64,000 nucleotides of DNA from Tunturibacter psychrotolerans. GTDB lineage: Bacteria; Acidobacteriota; Terriglobia; Terriglobales; Acidobacteriaceae. This document shows positions 1 through 8,086 of the stretch, in pieces. The number at the start of each line of letters is the position of its first letter. Positions within the stretch are counted from its first letter, which is position 1. The stretch is taken from positions 3,720,001 to 3,784,000 of the forward strand of contig NZ_CP132942.1 of NCBI RefSeq assembly GCF_040359615.1, in the 5' to 3' direction. The position numbers were made by a program, and so were the translations under genes. The notes beneath the pieces were generated by a model. That model saw only the letters and a program-made list of their open reading frames with translations. It was not told the origin of the DNA and ran no database searches.

Positions 1-74
1 ACGCCACGCTCCGCATCCTCCCGCCCGACCAGTTCGCAAACTGGCTCGCCACGCAACAAAAGGCGGCCAAATGA
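1..74 (+). CDS. coxB: Cytochrome c oxidase subunit II, C-terminal end (partial)
   Basis: Only the last 23 codons are in the window, read in the frame that ends at the TGA of 72-74. They encode a tail ending LPPDQFANWLATQQKAAK, which fits the end of the soluble cytochrome domain region of a subunit II. The stop overlaps the coxA start by four bases (ATGA), so the two are translationally coupled. The name depends mainly on the coxA-coxC context; the CuA site lies outside the window. Confidence 0.6.
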   Translation, partial: ATLRILPPDQFANWLATQQKAAK

Positions 75-1912
75 CCCCGCACTCCAACATCCCCCCGTCG
101 CAGCCCCAGGCAAACAAACTAAGCCCCACGCCGGTGCTCGCTCGCGTCTTCTCCACCGATCACCGCATCATCGGAATCCAATACCTGATCCTTGCGCTCG
201 TCTCAGTCATCATCGGCACTCTCCTCTCGCTGCTGATGCGCATCCACCTCGTCTGGCCCGACTGGCCACTTGCACTGCACGGCCCCATCCTCCCCGAAGA
301 CTACCTCGCGCTCGTAACCATCCACGGCACGATCATGCTCTTCTTCGTCCTCACCACCGCGCCTCAAGCCGGCTTCGGTAACCTCATCCTTCCCGCCCAG
401 ATCGGCGCTCGCACCATGGCCTTCCCTGGCCTCAACGCCGCCAGCTTCTGGCTTACCGCCATCGCCCTCATTACCCTTCTCGCCTCCACCTTCGCGCCCG
501 GCGGAGCCGCCATCTCCGGCTGGACCGCCTACCCTCCGCTCAGCGCAGTCCCCAGCTCAGGCCCCGGCCAGGCTCTCGGCATGGACCTCTGGCTCGCCTC
601 CATCGCACTCTTCGCCATAGCCTCCACTGCCAGCTCCATCAACACCCTCACCACCATCCTCCGCAACCGCTGCCCCGGCATGACCTGGGAGCGTCTTCCC
701 CTCACAGTCTGGGGCTGGTTCACCGCCGCACTCCTCAGCATCATTGCCTTCTCCGTCCTACTCGCAGCGATCCTGCTCCTCTTCTGCGACCGCCACGCCG
801 GCACCAGCTTCTTCCTCCCCAACGGCGACCTCGTTAACGGCGTCCTGCACCAGAGCGGCAACGGCAGCCCTCTCCTCTGGCTCCATCTCTTTTGGTTCTT
901 CGGACATCCTGAGGTCTACATCGCCATCCTCCCCGGCATGGGCCTCACCTCCATGCTGCTCGCGAACTTCAGCCACCGTCGCGTCTTCGCCTACCGCACC
1001 ATGATCGTCACCACGCTCCTCATCGGCCTCCTCGGCATACTCCTCTGGGGACACCACATGTTCGTCGCCGGCCTCAACCCCTTCGCCAGCTCTGCCTTCT
1101 CCATCTCCACCATGGCCATCGCGCTCCCCGCAGCCGCCAAGGTCCTCAGCTGGCTAGCCACCACCTGGCGCTCCCGCCCGTCCTACAAAACCCCCATGCT
1201 CTTCGCCCTAGGCTTCGTCAGCCTCTTCATCACCGGAGGCCTCACCGGCCCCATCCTCGCCCAGCCCATCCTCGACGAGTATCTCCACAACACCTTCTTC
1301 GTCGTCGCCCACTTCCACCTCATCATGGCGATGGCCGGCATCTTCGGCCTCTACGCCGCAACCTACTACTGGTTCCCCCTCATCACCGCCACCAGCAGCC
1401 ATCCCGGCCGCCTCCTGTCCGAGCCTCTAGGCCATCTCCACTTCTGGTGCACCCTCATCGGAGCCTACGCCGTCTTCCTCCCCATGCACCTCACCGGCCT
1501 AGCCGGAGAACCCCGCCACTACGCCCAGCTCACCGGCATCCCAAGCCCCGGAAGCTCTCTAAGCCCTGCCGGCGCCTTACTCTCCCATACCCTCCCCCTA
1601 AACCGCTTCATCACCTACGCGGCCATCTTCCTCGCCGCCGCCCAACTTCTCTTTTTCATAAATCTCACGCGCACCCTGTACAAAGGAGCCTTCGCGTCGT
1701 CTAATCCATGGCGAGCCACAACACTCGAATGGCACCCGACCATGAATCCTTTCACCCCATCACCTGCATCCGATACAGCAGAGATATCCGTTCATCGCAC
1801 TCCTTGCCACTATCAATTCACCAGTACTGAAATTTCGTTCCTGCCGCAGTGGGCGCCCGTCTCCTTCGCTCAGGACAAAATAGAAAAAGCCACAGACTCG
1901 AAACCGGAGTAA
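71..1912 (+). CDS. coxA: Cytochrome c oxidase subunit I, divergent haem-copper oxidase
   Basis: Twelve-helix catalytic subunit that reduces O2 to water at a haem a3-CuB site in the inner membrane. Visible ligands: His85 (TIHGTIM, haem a), His279 with Glu281 and Tyr283 (GHPEVY, CuB and the cross-linked Tyr), His328/His329 (GHHMF, CuB), and His414 and His416 (VVAHFH, the two haems). The K-channel lysine is kept (Lys357 in AAAKVLSW). Two normally conserved residues are not: the D-channel entrance Asp in GAPDMAFPRxN reads Thr115 here (GARTMAFPGLN), and the Mg-site Asp of HDTYFVVAHFH reads Asn407. The second arginine of the PRRY haem-propionate motif is His483. First gene after coxB with an ATGA overlap; coxC follows after 37 bp. 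The subunit I call is secure; its proton-pumping type is open. Confidence 0.93.
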   Translation: MTPHSNIPPSQPQANKLSPTPVLARVFSTDHRIIGIQYLILALVSVIIGTLLSLLMRIHLVWPDWPLALHGPILPEDYLALVTIHGTIMLFFVLTTAPQAGFGNLILPAQIGARTMAFPGLNAASFWLTAIALITLLASTFAPGGAAISGWTAYPPLSAVPSSGPGQALGMDLWLASIALFAIASTASSINTLTTILRNRCPGMTWERLPLTVWGWFTAALLSIIAFSVLLAAILLLFCDRHAGTSFFLPNGDLVNGVLHQSGNGSPLLWLHLFWFFGHPEVYIAILPGMGLTSMLLANFSHRRVFAYRTMIVTTLLIGLLGILLWGHHMFVAGLNPFASSAFSISTMAIALPAAAKVLSWLATTWRSRPSYKTPMLFALGFVSLFITGGLTGPILAQPILDEYLHNTFFVVAHFHLIMAMAGIFGLYAATYYWFPLITATSSHPGRLLSEPLGHLHFWCTLIGAYAVFLPMHLTGLAGEPRHYAQLTGIPSPGSSLSPAGALLSHTLPLNRFITYAAIFLAAAQLLFFINLTRTLYKGAFASSNPWRATTLEWHPTMNPFTPSPASDTAEISVHRTPCHYQFTSTEISFLPQWAPVSFAQDKIEKATDSKPE

Positions 1913-1949
1913 GCTGTCCACAACGCGCGTCGACCAAGAGGGCAACTTC

Positions 1950-2723
1950 ATGCCGGCCATCATCACTCCCAACAAAACCGAGCAAGAACGAAAACGACGC
2001 GTTGAAGACCACGACAACGGCTCAGGCCGACGTCCACCCACAGACAAGCGCACCGGCGGCGGCGGTGACAACGACAACTGGAACGAACGCCCCCACGGCC
2101 GACGCGGTCCGTACGAGCGCCTTCATCGCTATCGCATGGGCATCTTCTTCGCCCTCGCCAGCGACCTCATGTTCTTCGTCGCCATCGTCAGCACCTTCTT
2201 CGTCAATCAGTCCACCGGCCACTTCGACGCCTACAACCACTACGTCAACGAGTGGCTCCCCACCACCATCCCGCCCATCCTGTGGCTCAACACCGTCGTC
2301 CTCCTTCTTAGCTCCGGCACCATCGAGTTCGCCCGCCGCAACATGTTCCGCGAGACCGACGTCATGGACGAGTGGCTTGGCCTCGGCAAACCAATCACCC
2401 GCCGCGCTCTCCCCTGGCTCTCGGCAACCATCGCTCTCGGCTTACTCTTCCTCACAGGTCAGTGGGTAGCCTGGCGTCAATTAGCCGTCCAACACGTCTT
2501 CTTCAAGACCAACCAGAGCAGCCATTTCTTCTACCTCATCACTGGCGTTCACGCCGTTCACCTCTTCTTCGGCATCGGCGCACTTATCGCCGCCTTCACT
2601 GGCCTCTACGTCTCTCGTCAGCTCGAAAACCGCCAGATCCTTGTCGACGGCGCCGCCTGGTACTGGCACGCGATGGGCCTCCTCTGGATCTTCCTCTTCA
2701 CCCTCCTGGTCTTCTTCCAATGA
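1950..2723 (+). CDS. coxC: Cytochrome c oxidase subunit III
   Basis: Membrane subunit that stabilises the catalytic core of haem-copper oxidases. The first ~50 residues are a hydrophilic, Gly/Arg/Asn-rich cytoplasmic leader. Five or more helices follow, starting at GIFFALASDLMFFVAIV, with the family-typical pattern of an FYLITGVHAVHLFFG segment and a terminal WYWHAMGLLWIFLFTLLVFF helix. The ATG is preceded by AGAGGG eight bases upstream. It lies 37 bp after coxA on the same strand, so coxB-coxA-coxC form one operon. Length (257 residues) is slightly above the five-helix short form because of the leader. Confidence 0.88.
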   Translation: MPAIITPNKTEQERKRRVEDHDNGSGRRPPTDKRTGGGGDNDNWNERPHGRRGPYERLHRYRMGIFFALASDLMFFVAIVSTFFVNQSTGHFDAYNHYVNEWLPTTIPPILWLNTVVLLLSSGTIEFARRNMFRETDVMDEWLGLGKPITRRALPWLSATIALGLLFLTGQWVAWRQLAVQHVFFKTNQSSHFFYLITGVHAVHLFFGIGALIAAFTGLYVSRQLENRQILVDGAAWYWHAMGLLWIFLFTLLVFFQ

Positions 2724-2819
2724 GCCTGCGCCATCAGATGTAATGCTGACATCGATTCCAACTGGGATGGACCAAGCTCAAGCCGGATGGACACAATTCA
2801 ATCAGGATCAAAAAAAATG

Positions 2820-2884
2820 ACGTGTCATCCTGAGCGAAGCCTCTCACAGCCTCATCGCGAGAAACGTAGTCGAAGGATCTGCAT
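2820..2884 (+). repeat. Dispersed intergenic repeat, TCATCCTGAGCGAAGC type
   Basis: The stretch begins TGTCATCCTGAGCGAAGC and ends CGTAGTCGAAGGATCTGCAT. This wording is familiar from dispersed non-coding repeats of Acidobacteria and some other phyla, which produce false N-termini such as CHPERS when translated. Its first 18 bases resemble the heads of the copies at 6916 and 8980 in this window. It lies in the coxC to small-protein gap and argues against any start upstream of 2910. Confidence 0.6.
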
Positions 2885-2909
2885 CTCTTTCCGTTGGCCC
2901 ACTCTCTCG

Positions 2910-3110
2910 ATGGCTTTTCTGGGCCTGATGCTCGCGGCATTCCTCTTCACCCCACCAGCCCGCGCCCAGGGCTGCACCCAATGCCAGGACAACACCGCCG
3001 CAACCCCGCCGAAAACCCAGGCCGCCTATCGCCACGCAATTATTTTGTTAACCGCGACAGCCAGCACCGTCTTCCTCGGCTCACTCCTCCTCTTCAAGCG
3101 CCACCGCTAG
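2910..3110 (+). CDS. Small secreted CxxC membrane protein of the cox locus
   Basis: A 66-residue protein: a Sec signal peptide (MAFLGLMLAAFLFTPPARAQ, likely cleaved after ARA or AQG), a CTQC pair just after the cleavage region, a short Pro/Thr-rich linker, one membrane span (AIILLTATASTVFLGSLLLF) and an RHR end on the cytoplasmic side. A longer frame opens at 2787 but its first 41 codons run through a dispersed repeat, so the ATG at 2910 is preferred. Position 186 bp after coxC suggests a link to oxidase assembly or periplasmic copper handling through the CxxC pair. That is inference; I do not recognise a named family. Confidence 0.6.
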   Translation: MAFLGLMLAAFLFTPPARAQGCTQCQDNTAATPPKTQAAYRHAIILLTATASTVFLGSLLLFKRHR

Positions 3111-3131
3111 CCAGCAGAGAGAACTCCAAAG

Positions 3132-3959
3132 ATGACCCGCGACCAGAGATACAAAGCCTTTCAAGCCCTCCACGCACGCCCGGGAGCCTTCGTGATTCCC
3201 AACCCATGGAACGCAGGCTCCGCAAAGATCCTCGCCGCCATCGGCTTCGAAGCCCTCGCCACAACCAGCGCTGGCTATGCCTTCTCCATCGGATATCAGG
3301 ACTCCGCTCCAGAAGTAACCCGTGAACACGCCTTGGAAAATGCTCGCGAGATCGCAGGGGCCACGACACTCCCCGTCTCGGCCGACCTTCAAAACGGATT
3401 CGGCCACTCACCCGACCTCTGTTCCGAAACCATTCGACTAGCCGCCGCAACAGGACTTGTCGGCGCATCGATCGAAGATGCCACAGGCGATACATCCAAT
3501 CCGATCTACGAACTGCAAGCGGCCAAAGATCGCATCGTGGCAGCATCCGAAGCCGCTCATCGTCATCAAATCGTCCTCACCGCGCGCGCTGAAAATTTTC
3601 TTCACGGCAGACCCGATCTCGACGACACCATACGTCGCCTCCAGTCCTTCGAAGAAGCAGGCGCCGACGTCCTCTACGCCCCCGGACTCCCCACGCTGGA
3701 CGCAATTCGAACCGTCTGCGCCTCCCTCTCCAAACCCGTCAACGTTTTGGCAGGTCTCAAAGGAGCGACCTTCTCCGTAGAAGATCTCGCCGCCGCCGGT
3801 GTCAAAAGAATCAGCGTAGGTGGAGCATTCGCCCGTGCCGCATTCGGCGGGTTCCTACGTGCAGCACGCGAAGTGAAAGATCACGGCACCTTCAACTTCG
3901 CCACCGAAGCCGTCCCGAGCTCAGAGATGGCCAACTACATGGCACATCCCAAACGCTAA
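3132..3959 (+). CDS. Isocitrate lyase/PEP mutase superfamily protein
   Basis: A 275-residue TIM-barrel enzyme of the ICL/PEPM family, which makes or breaks C-C or C-P bonds in 2-oxo-acid substrates with Mg2+. Visible family segments: the N-terminal FVIPNPWNAGSAKIL start, the TTSAGYAFSIG substrate loop, PVSADLQNGFG with the Asp of the metal site, the SIEDATG strand, LTARAENFL, and the C-terminal ISVGGAFARAAFGGFL helix. The normal ICL active-site KKCGH loop is not present, so it is not isocitrate lyase. This subgroup (often called PEP phosphonomutase or oxaloacetate decarboxylase-like) is poorly assigned; the substrate is unknown. It stands alone, 21 bp after the small cox-linked gene, and ends at a bidirectional terminator. 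Confidence 0.8.
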   Translation: MTRDQRYKAFQALHARPGAFVIPNPWNAGSAKILAAIGFEALATTSAGYAFSIGYQDSAPEVTREHALENAREIAGATTLPVSADLQNGFGHSPDLCSETIRLAAATGLVGASIEDATGDTSNPIYELQAAKDRIVAASEAAHRHQIVLTARAENFLHGRPDLDDTIRRLQSFEEAGADVLYAPGLPTLDAIRTVCASLSKPVNVLAGLKGATFSVEDLAAAGVKRISVGGAFARAAFGGFLRAAREVKDHGTFNFATEAVPSSEMANYMAHPKR

Positions 3960-4093
3960 TCCTTCTGCGAAGGCACACCCCTCACCCGCTCCACTTTCAT
4001 CGCCCGCATGTACCACTCGAACTCATCGAAGACCTCAGAGCCGTGAGCTGCGACTATCCGAACCTGCGCATCGGTCCATGCGAAAAATCTCAA
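3956..4093 (-). CDS. Possible 45-residue protein, unrecognised
   Basis: A short reverse frame from a TTG at 4093 to a TAG at 3958-3956. It reads like real protein, with the run VAAHGSEVFDEFEWYMRAMK, and fills most of the gap between the PEP-mutase gene and the terminator. Its stop overlaps the stop of the convergent gene. There is only a weak GAAAG upstream and no family was recognised. It could be the surviving tail of a longer gene, since an in-frame TGA lies just upstream of the start. Confidence 0.3.
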   Translation of the reverse strand: MRFFAWTDAQVRIVAAHGSEVFDEFEWYMRAMKVERVRGVPSQKD

Positions 4094-4175
4094 CCACTTT
4101 CATTGAAATTTCAGCCACGCAAAATTTATTTTGTCGCCTCGATCTCGGAAGGCAACTACAAAGACCACCAAAGAG

Positions 4176-4209
4176 AAAGCGCAAGCTCAATCCTTCGAGC
4201 TTGCGCTTT
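4176..4209. terminator. Bidirectional intrinsic terminator
   Basis: A perfect 13-bp stem, AAAGCGCAAGCTC (4176-4188) and GAGCTTGCGCTTT (4197-4209), with an 8-nt loop. T runs flank it on both strands. It lies between the convergent PEP-mutase-family gene (+) and cca (-) and probably serves both. Confidence 0.8.
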
Positions 4210-4238
4210 TGTTACGTCGATCAGAAACCGAACCCGAA

Positions 4239-6143
4239 TTAGCGTCCTTTTTTCGCTGCCTTCTTCACAACCTTCTTCGCCGGAGCAGGTTTGGTCGCTG
4301 CCTTCTTCACAGGAGCTTTCGCAACCGCCTTCTTCGCCGGAGCAGCCTTCTTGGCAGGCACTGGTTTCTTCGCCGCAGTCTTTGCAGGAGCCTTCTTCAC
4401 GACGGCCTTCGCAGGAGTCTTCTTTGCCGCAGCCTTTGCTGGAGCCTTCTTGACCGCTGCCTTCGCCGGAGCCTTCGCAACAGCTTTCACAGCCTTCTTC
4501 GCTGGCGCCTTAGTCGCAGCCTTCGCCGGAGCCTTCTTCGCCGCAGCCTTCACAGCTACGCTCTTTGCAGCAACCTTCACCGGAACCTTCGTGACCGTCT
4601 TCCCATTCGCCGTCACCGCACCATTCTTCGCAACCGGAGCAACGGGCTTCACCGGCGCAACAGCCTTCTTCGCCGCAGCCGGAGCCTTCACACCAGCCCC
4701 ATTCTTAGCCGCCGCCGGAGCACTTGATGAAACCTCATCCGAACTAGAAGCCGCGATCGCCTCCGTGCCCTCTCCGTTCCCTTCCACCGCAGCCTTCTTC
4801 CGGCTCTTCGCAGGCTTAGCATCCTTCTTCGCCGCACGTGGCCTGCGCAGATGAACGGGAGGAGGAGGTGCCGGTGGCGAATACGGCTCAAGATAAGCCT
4901 TCATCTCCTCGACCGTCCCCAGCTTTCCATCCATCAACTCGAAGAACAGCTTGTCCAGCAGCTCACCATACACAGGCAGCTCCGGTACGATGCGCATCTC
5001 CTGCATCAACGTGTAAGGCAGCTTCTGCTTCGCCTGAGCCCACTCCGTAAGAAATCCCTTGAACTTGTTCTGAATCCCCGCGTTCTTCGAGGTGTGCGCC
5101 ACCCACAGAATCGACTCCGGCTTCGCCGAATGCAGCAACTTCCAGGCCTGCGACGGCGTCGCCGCTCCCTTGCCCGAAAGCTCCGTCGCGAACGCCTTCG
5201 CTTCATCCTCCAGCGCCTCGATCTCCGCCACAAATCCCTGCCGCGCGAAGCTCTTCTTCAACGCCGCGACGTCCTTCGGAGCCATCTTTGCCGTCAAATA
5301 CGGGAAGTTCGCGCCCGATGCCTCAGCATGGATCCCCTGTATCTGCAGCTGCCCCTGCAAGTCCCGCAGCTTCTCGAGCTCCGTTACATTCGCCTTAGCG
5401 GCCGACAGCGCCGGGAACAGGTGCTTCACCCAACCCTCAGCCTCCAGCCTCGTCAACACCCGCAGCGGATCCTCCTCATGGAAGATCTCCTCGGTCTCAT
5501 ACCCGCGATGAAACTCGTCCATCGCCGAGATGTACCCCTCCTGCTTACCAGTCTCATACCGAGCCTGGGTCTTCTCATCCATCTGCCAGCTCAACCGCGC
5601 CATCAGCCGCGCCGCCCGAATCATCCTCACCGGATCTTCGATAAACCCATAGTTACTCACCAGCCGCAGCTCGCGATTCTCGATATCCGCGACCCCGTTC
5701 AGCGGGTCCATCAGCAGCCCATACGATCCGTCGTTCAATGAGAGCGCCATGGCGTTTGCGGTAAAGTCACGCCTCCGCAGATCATCCAAAATCGTCGCAG
5801 CCTTCACCACTGGCTTACCCGGCTTCGGATAAGTGACCGTCAATGTGCTGCCAATCTCCATCCTTACGCCACCAGGAAACCGCACATAGAGCGCCTGCCC
5901 CGCCTCCCACTCTCCGGTGATAACGCCGTGAGCTTTCTCTATATCTTTCTTTAACTTGAGGGCGTTACCCTGAACCACCAAATCCAGATCCCGAACCGGC
6001 GATCCGCTGGTCATATCCCTTACCGCGCCCCCCACCAGAAACACGGTAAGTCCTTTGGCGCGAGCTACTTCACGCACAGCCAGCAACGCGGAGCGCTGCG
6101 CTTGAGAAAGGCGATTTTCGAGCAGGTAGATGTAGTCAGCCAT
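4239..6143 (-). CDS. cca: CCA tRNA nucleotidyltransferase with an Ala/Lys/Pro-rich H1-like tail
   Basis: A 634-residue class II nucleotidyltransferase that adds or repairs the 3' CCA of tRNAs. Motifs in order: LVGGAVRD (36-43), RDLDLVV with the metal-binding Asp52/Asp54, RRRDFTANAMAL, DPLNGVADI, and the EDPVR nucleotide-recognition helix. The enzyme ends near residue 420. After a PPAPPPP hinge a ~205-residue tail follows, made largely of AKKAPAK-type repeats like bacterial histone-H1-like proteins. A longer frame would start at a TTG (6188); the ATG at 6143 begins the conserved MADYIYLLENRL and is preferred, although neither start has a well-spaced Shine-Dalgarno. It is transcribed away from the 6349 gene. 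Tail function (nucleic-acid binding?) is inference. Confidence 0.85.
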   Translation of the reverse strand: MADYIYLLENRLSQAQRSALLAVREVARAKGLTVFLVGGAVRDMTSGSPVRDLDLVVQGNALKLKKDIEKAHGVITGEWEAGQALYVRFPGGVRMEIGSTLTVTYPKPGKPVVKAATILDDLRRRDFTANAMALSLNDGSYGLLMDPLNGVADIENRELRLVSNYGFIEDPVRMIRAARLMARLSWQMDEKTQARYETGKQEGYISAMDEFHRGYETEEIFHEEDPLRVLTRLEAEGWVKHLFPALSAAKANVTELEKLRDLQGQLQIQGIHAEASGANFPYLTAKMAPKDVAALKKSFARQGFVAEIEALEDEAKAFATELSGKGAATPSQAWKLLHSAKPESILWVAHTSKNAGIQNKFKGFLTEWAQAKQKLPYTLMQEMRIVPELPVYGELLDKLFFELMDGKLGTVEEMKAYLEPYSPPAPPPPVHLRRPRAAKKDAKPAKSRKKAAVEGNGEGTEAIAASSSDEVSSSAPAAAKNGAGVKAPAAAKKAVAPVKPVAPVAKNGAVTANGKTVTKVPVKVAAKSVAVKAAAKKAPAKAATKAPAKKAVKAVAKAPAKAAVKKAPAKAAAKKTPAKAVVKKAPAKTAAKKPVPAKKAAPAKKAVAKAPVKKAATKPAPAKKVVKKAAKKGR

Positions 6144-6225
6144 AACTGGTACTTTTACTCCAAGCCGGTTCAAACCGGGACACTTCAATCCGGCAAAGCC
6201 AAGCTAAGCTCCGACGAATCAAGCG

Positions 6226-6254
6226 TTTATAATGGTGAGCACAGGTAAACGCAA
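6226..6254 (-). promoter_or_regulatory. Candidate sigma70 promoter of cca
   Basis: On the reverse strand TTGCGT (6254-6249) and TATAAA (6231-6226) are 17 bp apart, about 80 bp before the cca ATG. A TATAAT on the forward strand overlaps the same place, so the intergenic region may fire both ways. Confidence 0.4.
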
Positions 6255-6348
6255 AAGGCCAATGTAACACAGCGTTAGCGAATTGACTACTCTGAATGCA
6301 CCTTTTTCGTTGCTCTAGTCCCTGGTATGCGACAATCCGCGAGTCCTT

Positions 6349-6888
6349 ATGTCCTCTGCGCACAAGAAGGTCATCGTCCGCCGCTTCACAAGCGAAACCC
6401 TCCCCGGCTACCTGCCGCTCTCGGGTTTCGTCCGTAATCGCTCCATCGATCTCCTCGACCTGAGCGGACGAGTCATCCCTCTTGGCCTCAATGACATAAA
6501 GTACGTCTGCTACGTCCGTGAGTTCAACCTGAATGACACCGCAAACCCCGAGCGCCTCACCCGCCGCACCTTCCTCGCCAAGCCGCGCACCGAAGGCCTC
6601 TGGCTGCGGCTCACCTTCCGCTCCGGCGATCTGCTCGAGGGCCTCGCTCCCATCGACATCACCCTCACTGACGACCTCATCCACGACGCCGGTATCCAGC
6701 TCACGCCGCCCGACGTCCGCTCCAACACCCAGCGCATCTTCGTCCCCCGCACCTCAATCACTGAGCTTCAACTCCTGGCTGTCATCACCTCCCCCTCACG
6801 CCGCAAGCCCCTACCCGCCTCCTCGGTCCCCAGCCTCCAGGAAGACCTCTTCACCAACCTCATCCCACCCAACACCCGCCCCAACTGA
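6349..6888 (+). CDS. Conserved hypothetical protein
   Basis: A 179-residue soluble protein with no signal peptide or membrane span. It starts KKVIVRRFTSETLPGYLP and has a beta-rich first half containing IDLLDLSGRVIPLGLNDIKY, then GLWLRLTFRSGDLLEG and a Pro-rich C-terminus. The repeated pattern of short beta strands (DLLDLSGRVIPL, DLLEGLAPIDIT) suggests two small barrel-like units, but I do not recognise a named domain. It is divergent from cca and upstream of lpxD, separated from it by a repeat, so it is probably its own unit. Confidence 0.55.
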   Translation: MSSAHKKVIVRRFTSETLPGYLPLSGFVRNRSIDLLDLSGRVIPLGLNDIKYVCYVREFNLNDTANPERLTRRTFLAKPRTEGLWLRLTFRSGDLLEGLAPIDITLTDDLIHDAGIQLTPPDVRSNTQRIFVPRTSITELQLLAVITSPSRRKPLPASSVPSLQEDLFTNLIPPNTRPN

Positions 6889-6915
6889 TTCGCAACCTTT
6901 CAAGGGCGAAAAATC

Positions 6916-6971
6916 TGTCATCTCGCCCGAAGCGGGACAGCCTGTTGTCGCGCGCGGTGGAGAAACCCGCT
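6916..6971 (+). repeat. Dispersed repeat copy with hairpin
   Basis: Begins TGTCATCTCGCCCGAAGC and ends GTGGAGAAACCCGCT. It folds as GCGGGACA (6932-6939), loop GCCTGT, TGTCGCGC (6946-6953), with one mismatch. The copy at 8980-9035 has the same layout and the same ending. It lies 28 bp after the 6349 gene stop. Confidence 0.65.
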
Positions 6972-6999
6972 CTTCCCCACGGTATAAGCCCCAGTCTTC

Positions 7000-7005
7000 T
7001 ACAAT
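7000..7005 (+). promoter_or_regulatory. -10-like TACAAT, 7 nt before the lpxD ATG
   Basis: TACAAT is followed by seven bases and then the lpxD ATG at 7013, with no Shine-Dalgarno in between. If used, the transcript would start at or next to the ATG (leaderless). No good -35 is visible. Confidence 0.4.
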
Positions 7006-7012
7006 CTTCCCC

Positions 7013-8029
7013 ATGCAAGCCCCCACGAAATCCATCACCCTGGCCGACCTGGCAACTCATCTCGGAGCCACCCTTCACGGCGACCCCTCCGCCAAAATCA
7101 CTCAGGTAGCCGGCATTGAGACCGCCACTTCCGGAGCTCTCGCCTTCGTCGCCAACCCGAAGTACGCCTCCCTCGCCCACACCACACAGGCAACAGCCGT
7201 ATTAGTCGAGCCCGACTTCCCTGAGATCCCCGCAGCCACCCTCCGCCTCAAAAATCCATACCTCGCCTTCGCCCGAGCCATCGAGCTCTTCTACCACGCC
7301 CCCGCGTACACCGCAGGCGTCCACTCCACGGCAGCCATCGCGCCCACCGCAACCATCGGAGCCAACGCCCACATCGGCGCCTACGCCGTCATCGGCGATC
7401 ACGTCACCGTCGGCAACAACGCCATCATCCTTCCTCACGTCGTCCTCTACCCGCACGCCGCCATCGGCGACAACTTCTTCGCCCACGCCCACGCCATCGT
7501 CCGCGAGCACTGCCAGCTCGGTGACAACGTCACCCTCCAAAACGGAGCCATCGTAGGGGCCGACGGCTTCGGCTTCGCCCGCCAATCCGACGGTGGCTGG
7601 TACAAGATCCTTCAATCCGGCCCCGCCATCCTCGAAGACAACGTCGAGATCCAGGCCAACGCCTGCATCGACCGCGCCTCCATCGGCGAAACCCGCGTCC
7701 ACGCCGGAGCCAAGATCGACAACCTCGTCCAGGTCGGTCACGGCTCAACCGTAGGTGAAAACACCCTTCTCTGTGCTCAGGTCGGCCTCGCCGGTTCCAC
7801 CATCGTCGGCAAAAACGTTATCCTCGCTGGCCAGGTCGGCGTCGCGGGCCATTGCACCATCGGCGACGGCGCCATCGCCACCGCGCAAAGCGGGATCCCC
7901 AACGACGTAGCCCCCGGAAAGGTCGTCAGCGGCTACCCCGCCATCGACAACCGACAGTGGCTTCGCTCCGTCGCGCTCTTCAATCGCCTCCCCGAACTCC
8001 TGAGGGATCTAAAGTCCAAACTAAAATAA
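7013..8029 (+). CDS. lpxD: UDP-3-O-acylglucosamine N-acyltransferase
   Basis: Third step of lipid A synthesis: transfers a 3-hydroxyacyl chain from ACP to UDP-3-O-acyl-glucosamine, in the cytoplasm. The 338-residue length matches the family. An N-terminal uridine-binding domain (ITLADLATHLGATLHGD, FVANPKYAS) is followed by a left-handed parallel beta helix of hexapeptide repeats (IAPTATIGANAHIGAYAVIG and onward). The active-site region GADGFGF and a C-terminal helix are present. The frame is open far upstream to 6533, but the upstream part antisense-reads the 6349 gene and a repeat, so the ATG at 7013 is used. kdsD at 51127 serves the same LPS pathway. Confidence 0.93.
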   Translation: MQAPTKSITLADLATHLGATLHGDPSAKITQVAGIETATSGALAFVANPKYASLAHTTQATAVLVEPDFPEIPAATLRLKNPYLAFARAIELFYHAPAYTAGVHSTAAIAPTATIGANAHIGAYAVIGDHVTVGNNAIILPHVVLYPHAAIGDNFFAHAHAIVREHCQLGDNVTLQNGAIVGADGFGFARQSDGGWYKILQSGPAILEDNVEIQANACIDRASIGETRVHAGAKIDNLVQVGHGSTVGENTLLCAQVGLAGSTIVGKNVILAGQVGVAGHCTIGDGAIATAQSGIPNDVAPGKVVSGYPAIDNRQWLRSVALFNRLPELLRDLKSKLK

Positions 8030-8086
8030 CCATCCAGCTAGTGACCTCCTCGTATATAACTTTTAGAAGCACTTGGGGGTACAACC

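Noticed and set aside
2787-2909. Longer N-terminus for the small cox-linked protein (CHPERS-type peptide)
   Set aside because: That peptide is the translation of a dispersed intergenic repeat; the signal peptide begins at 2910.
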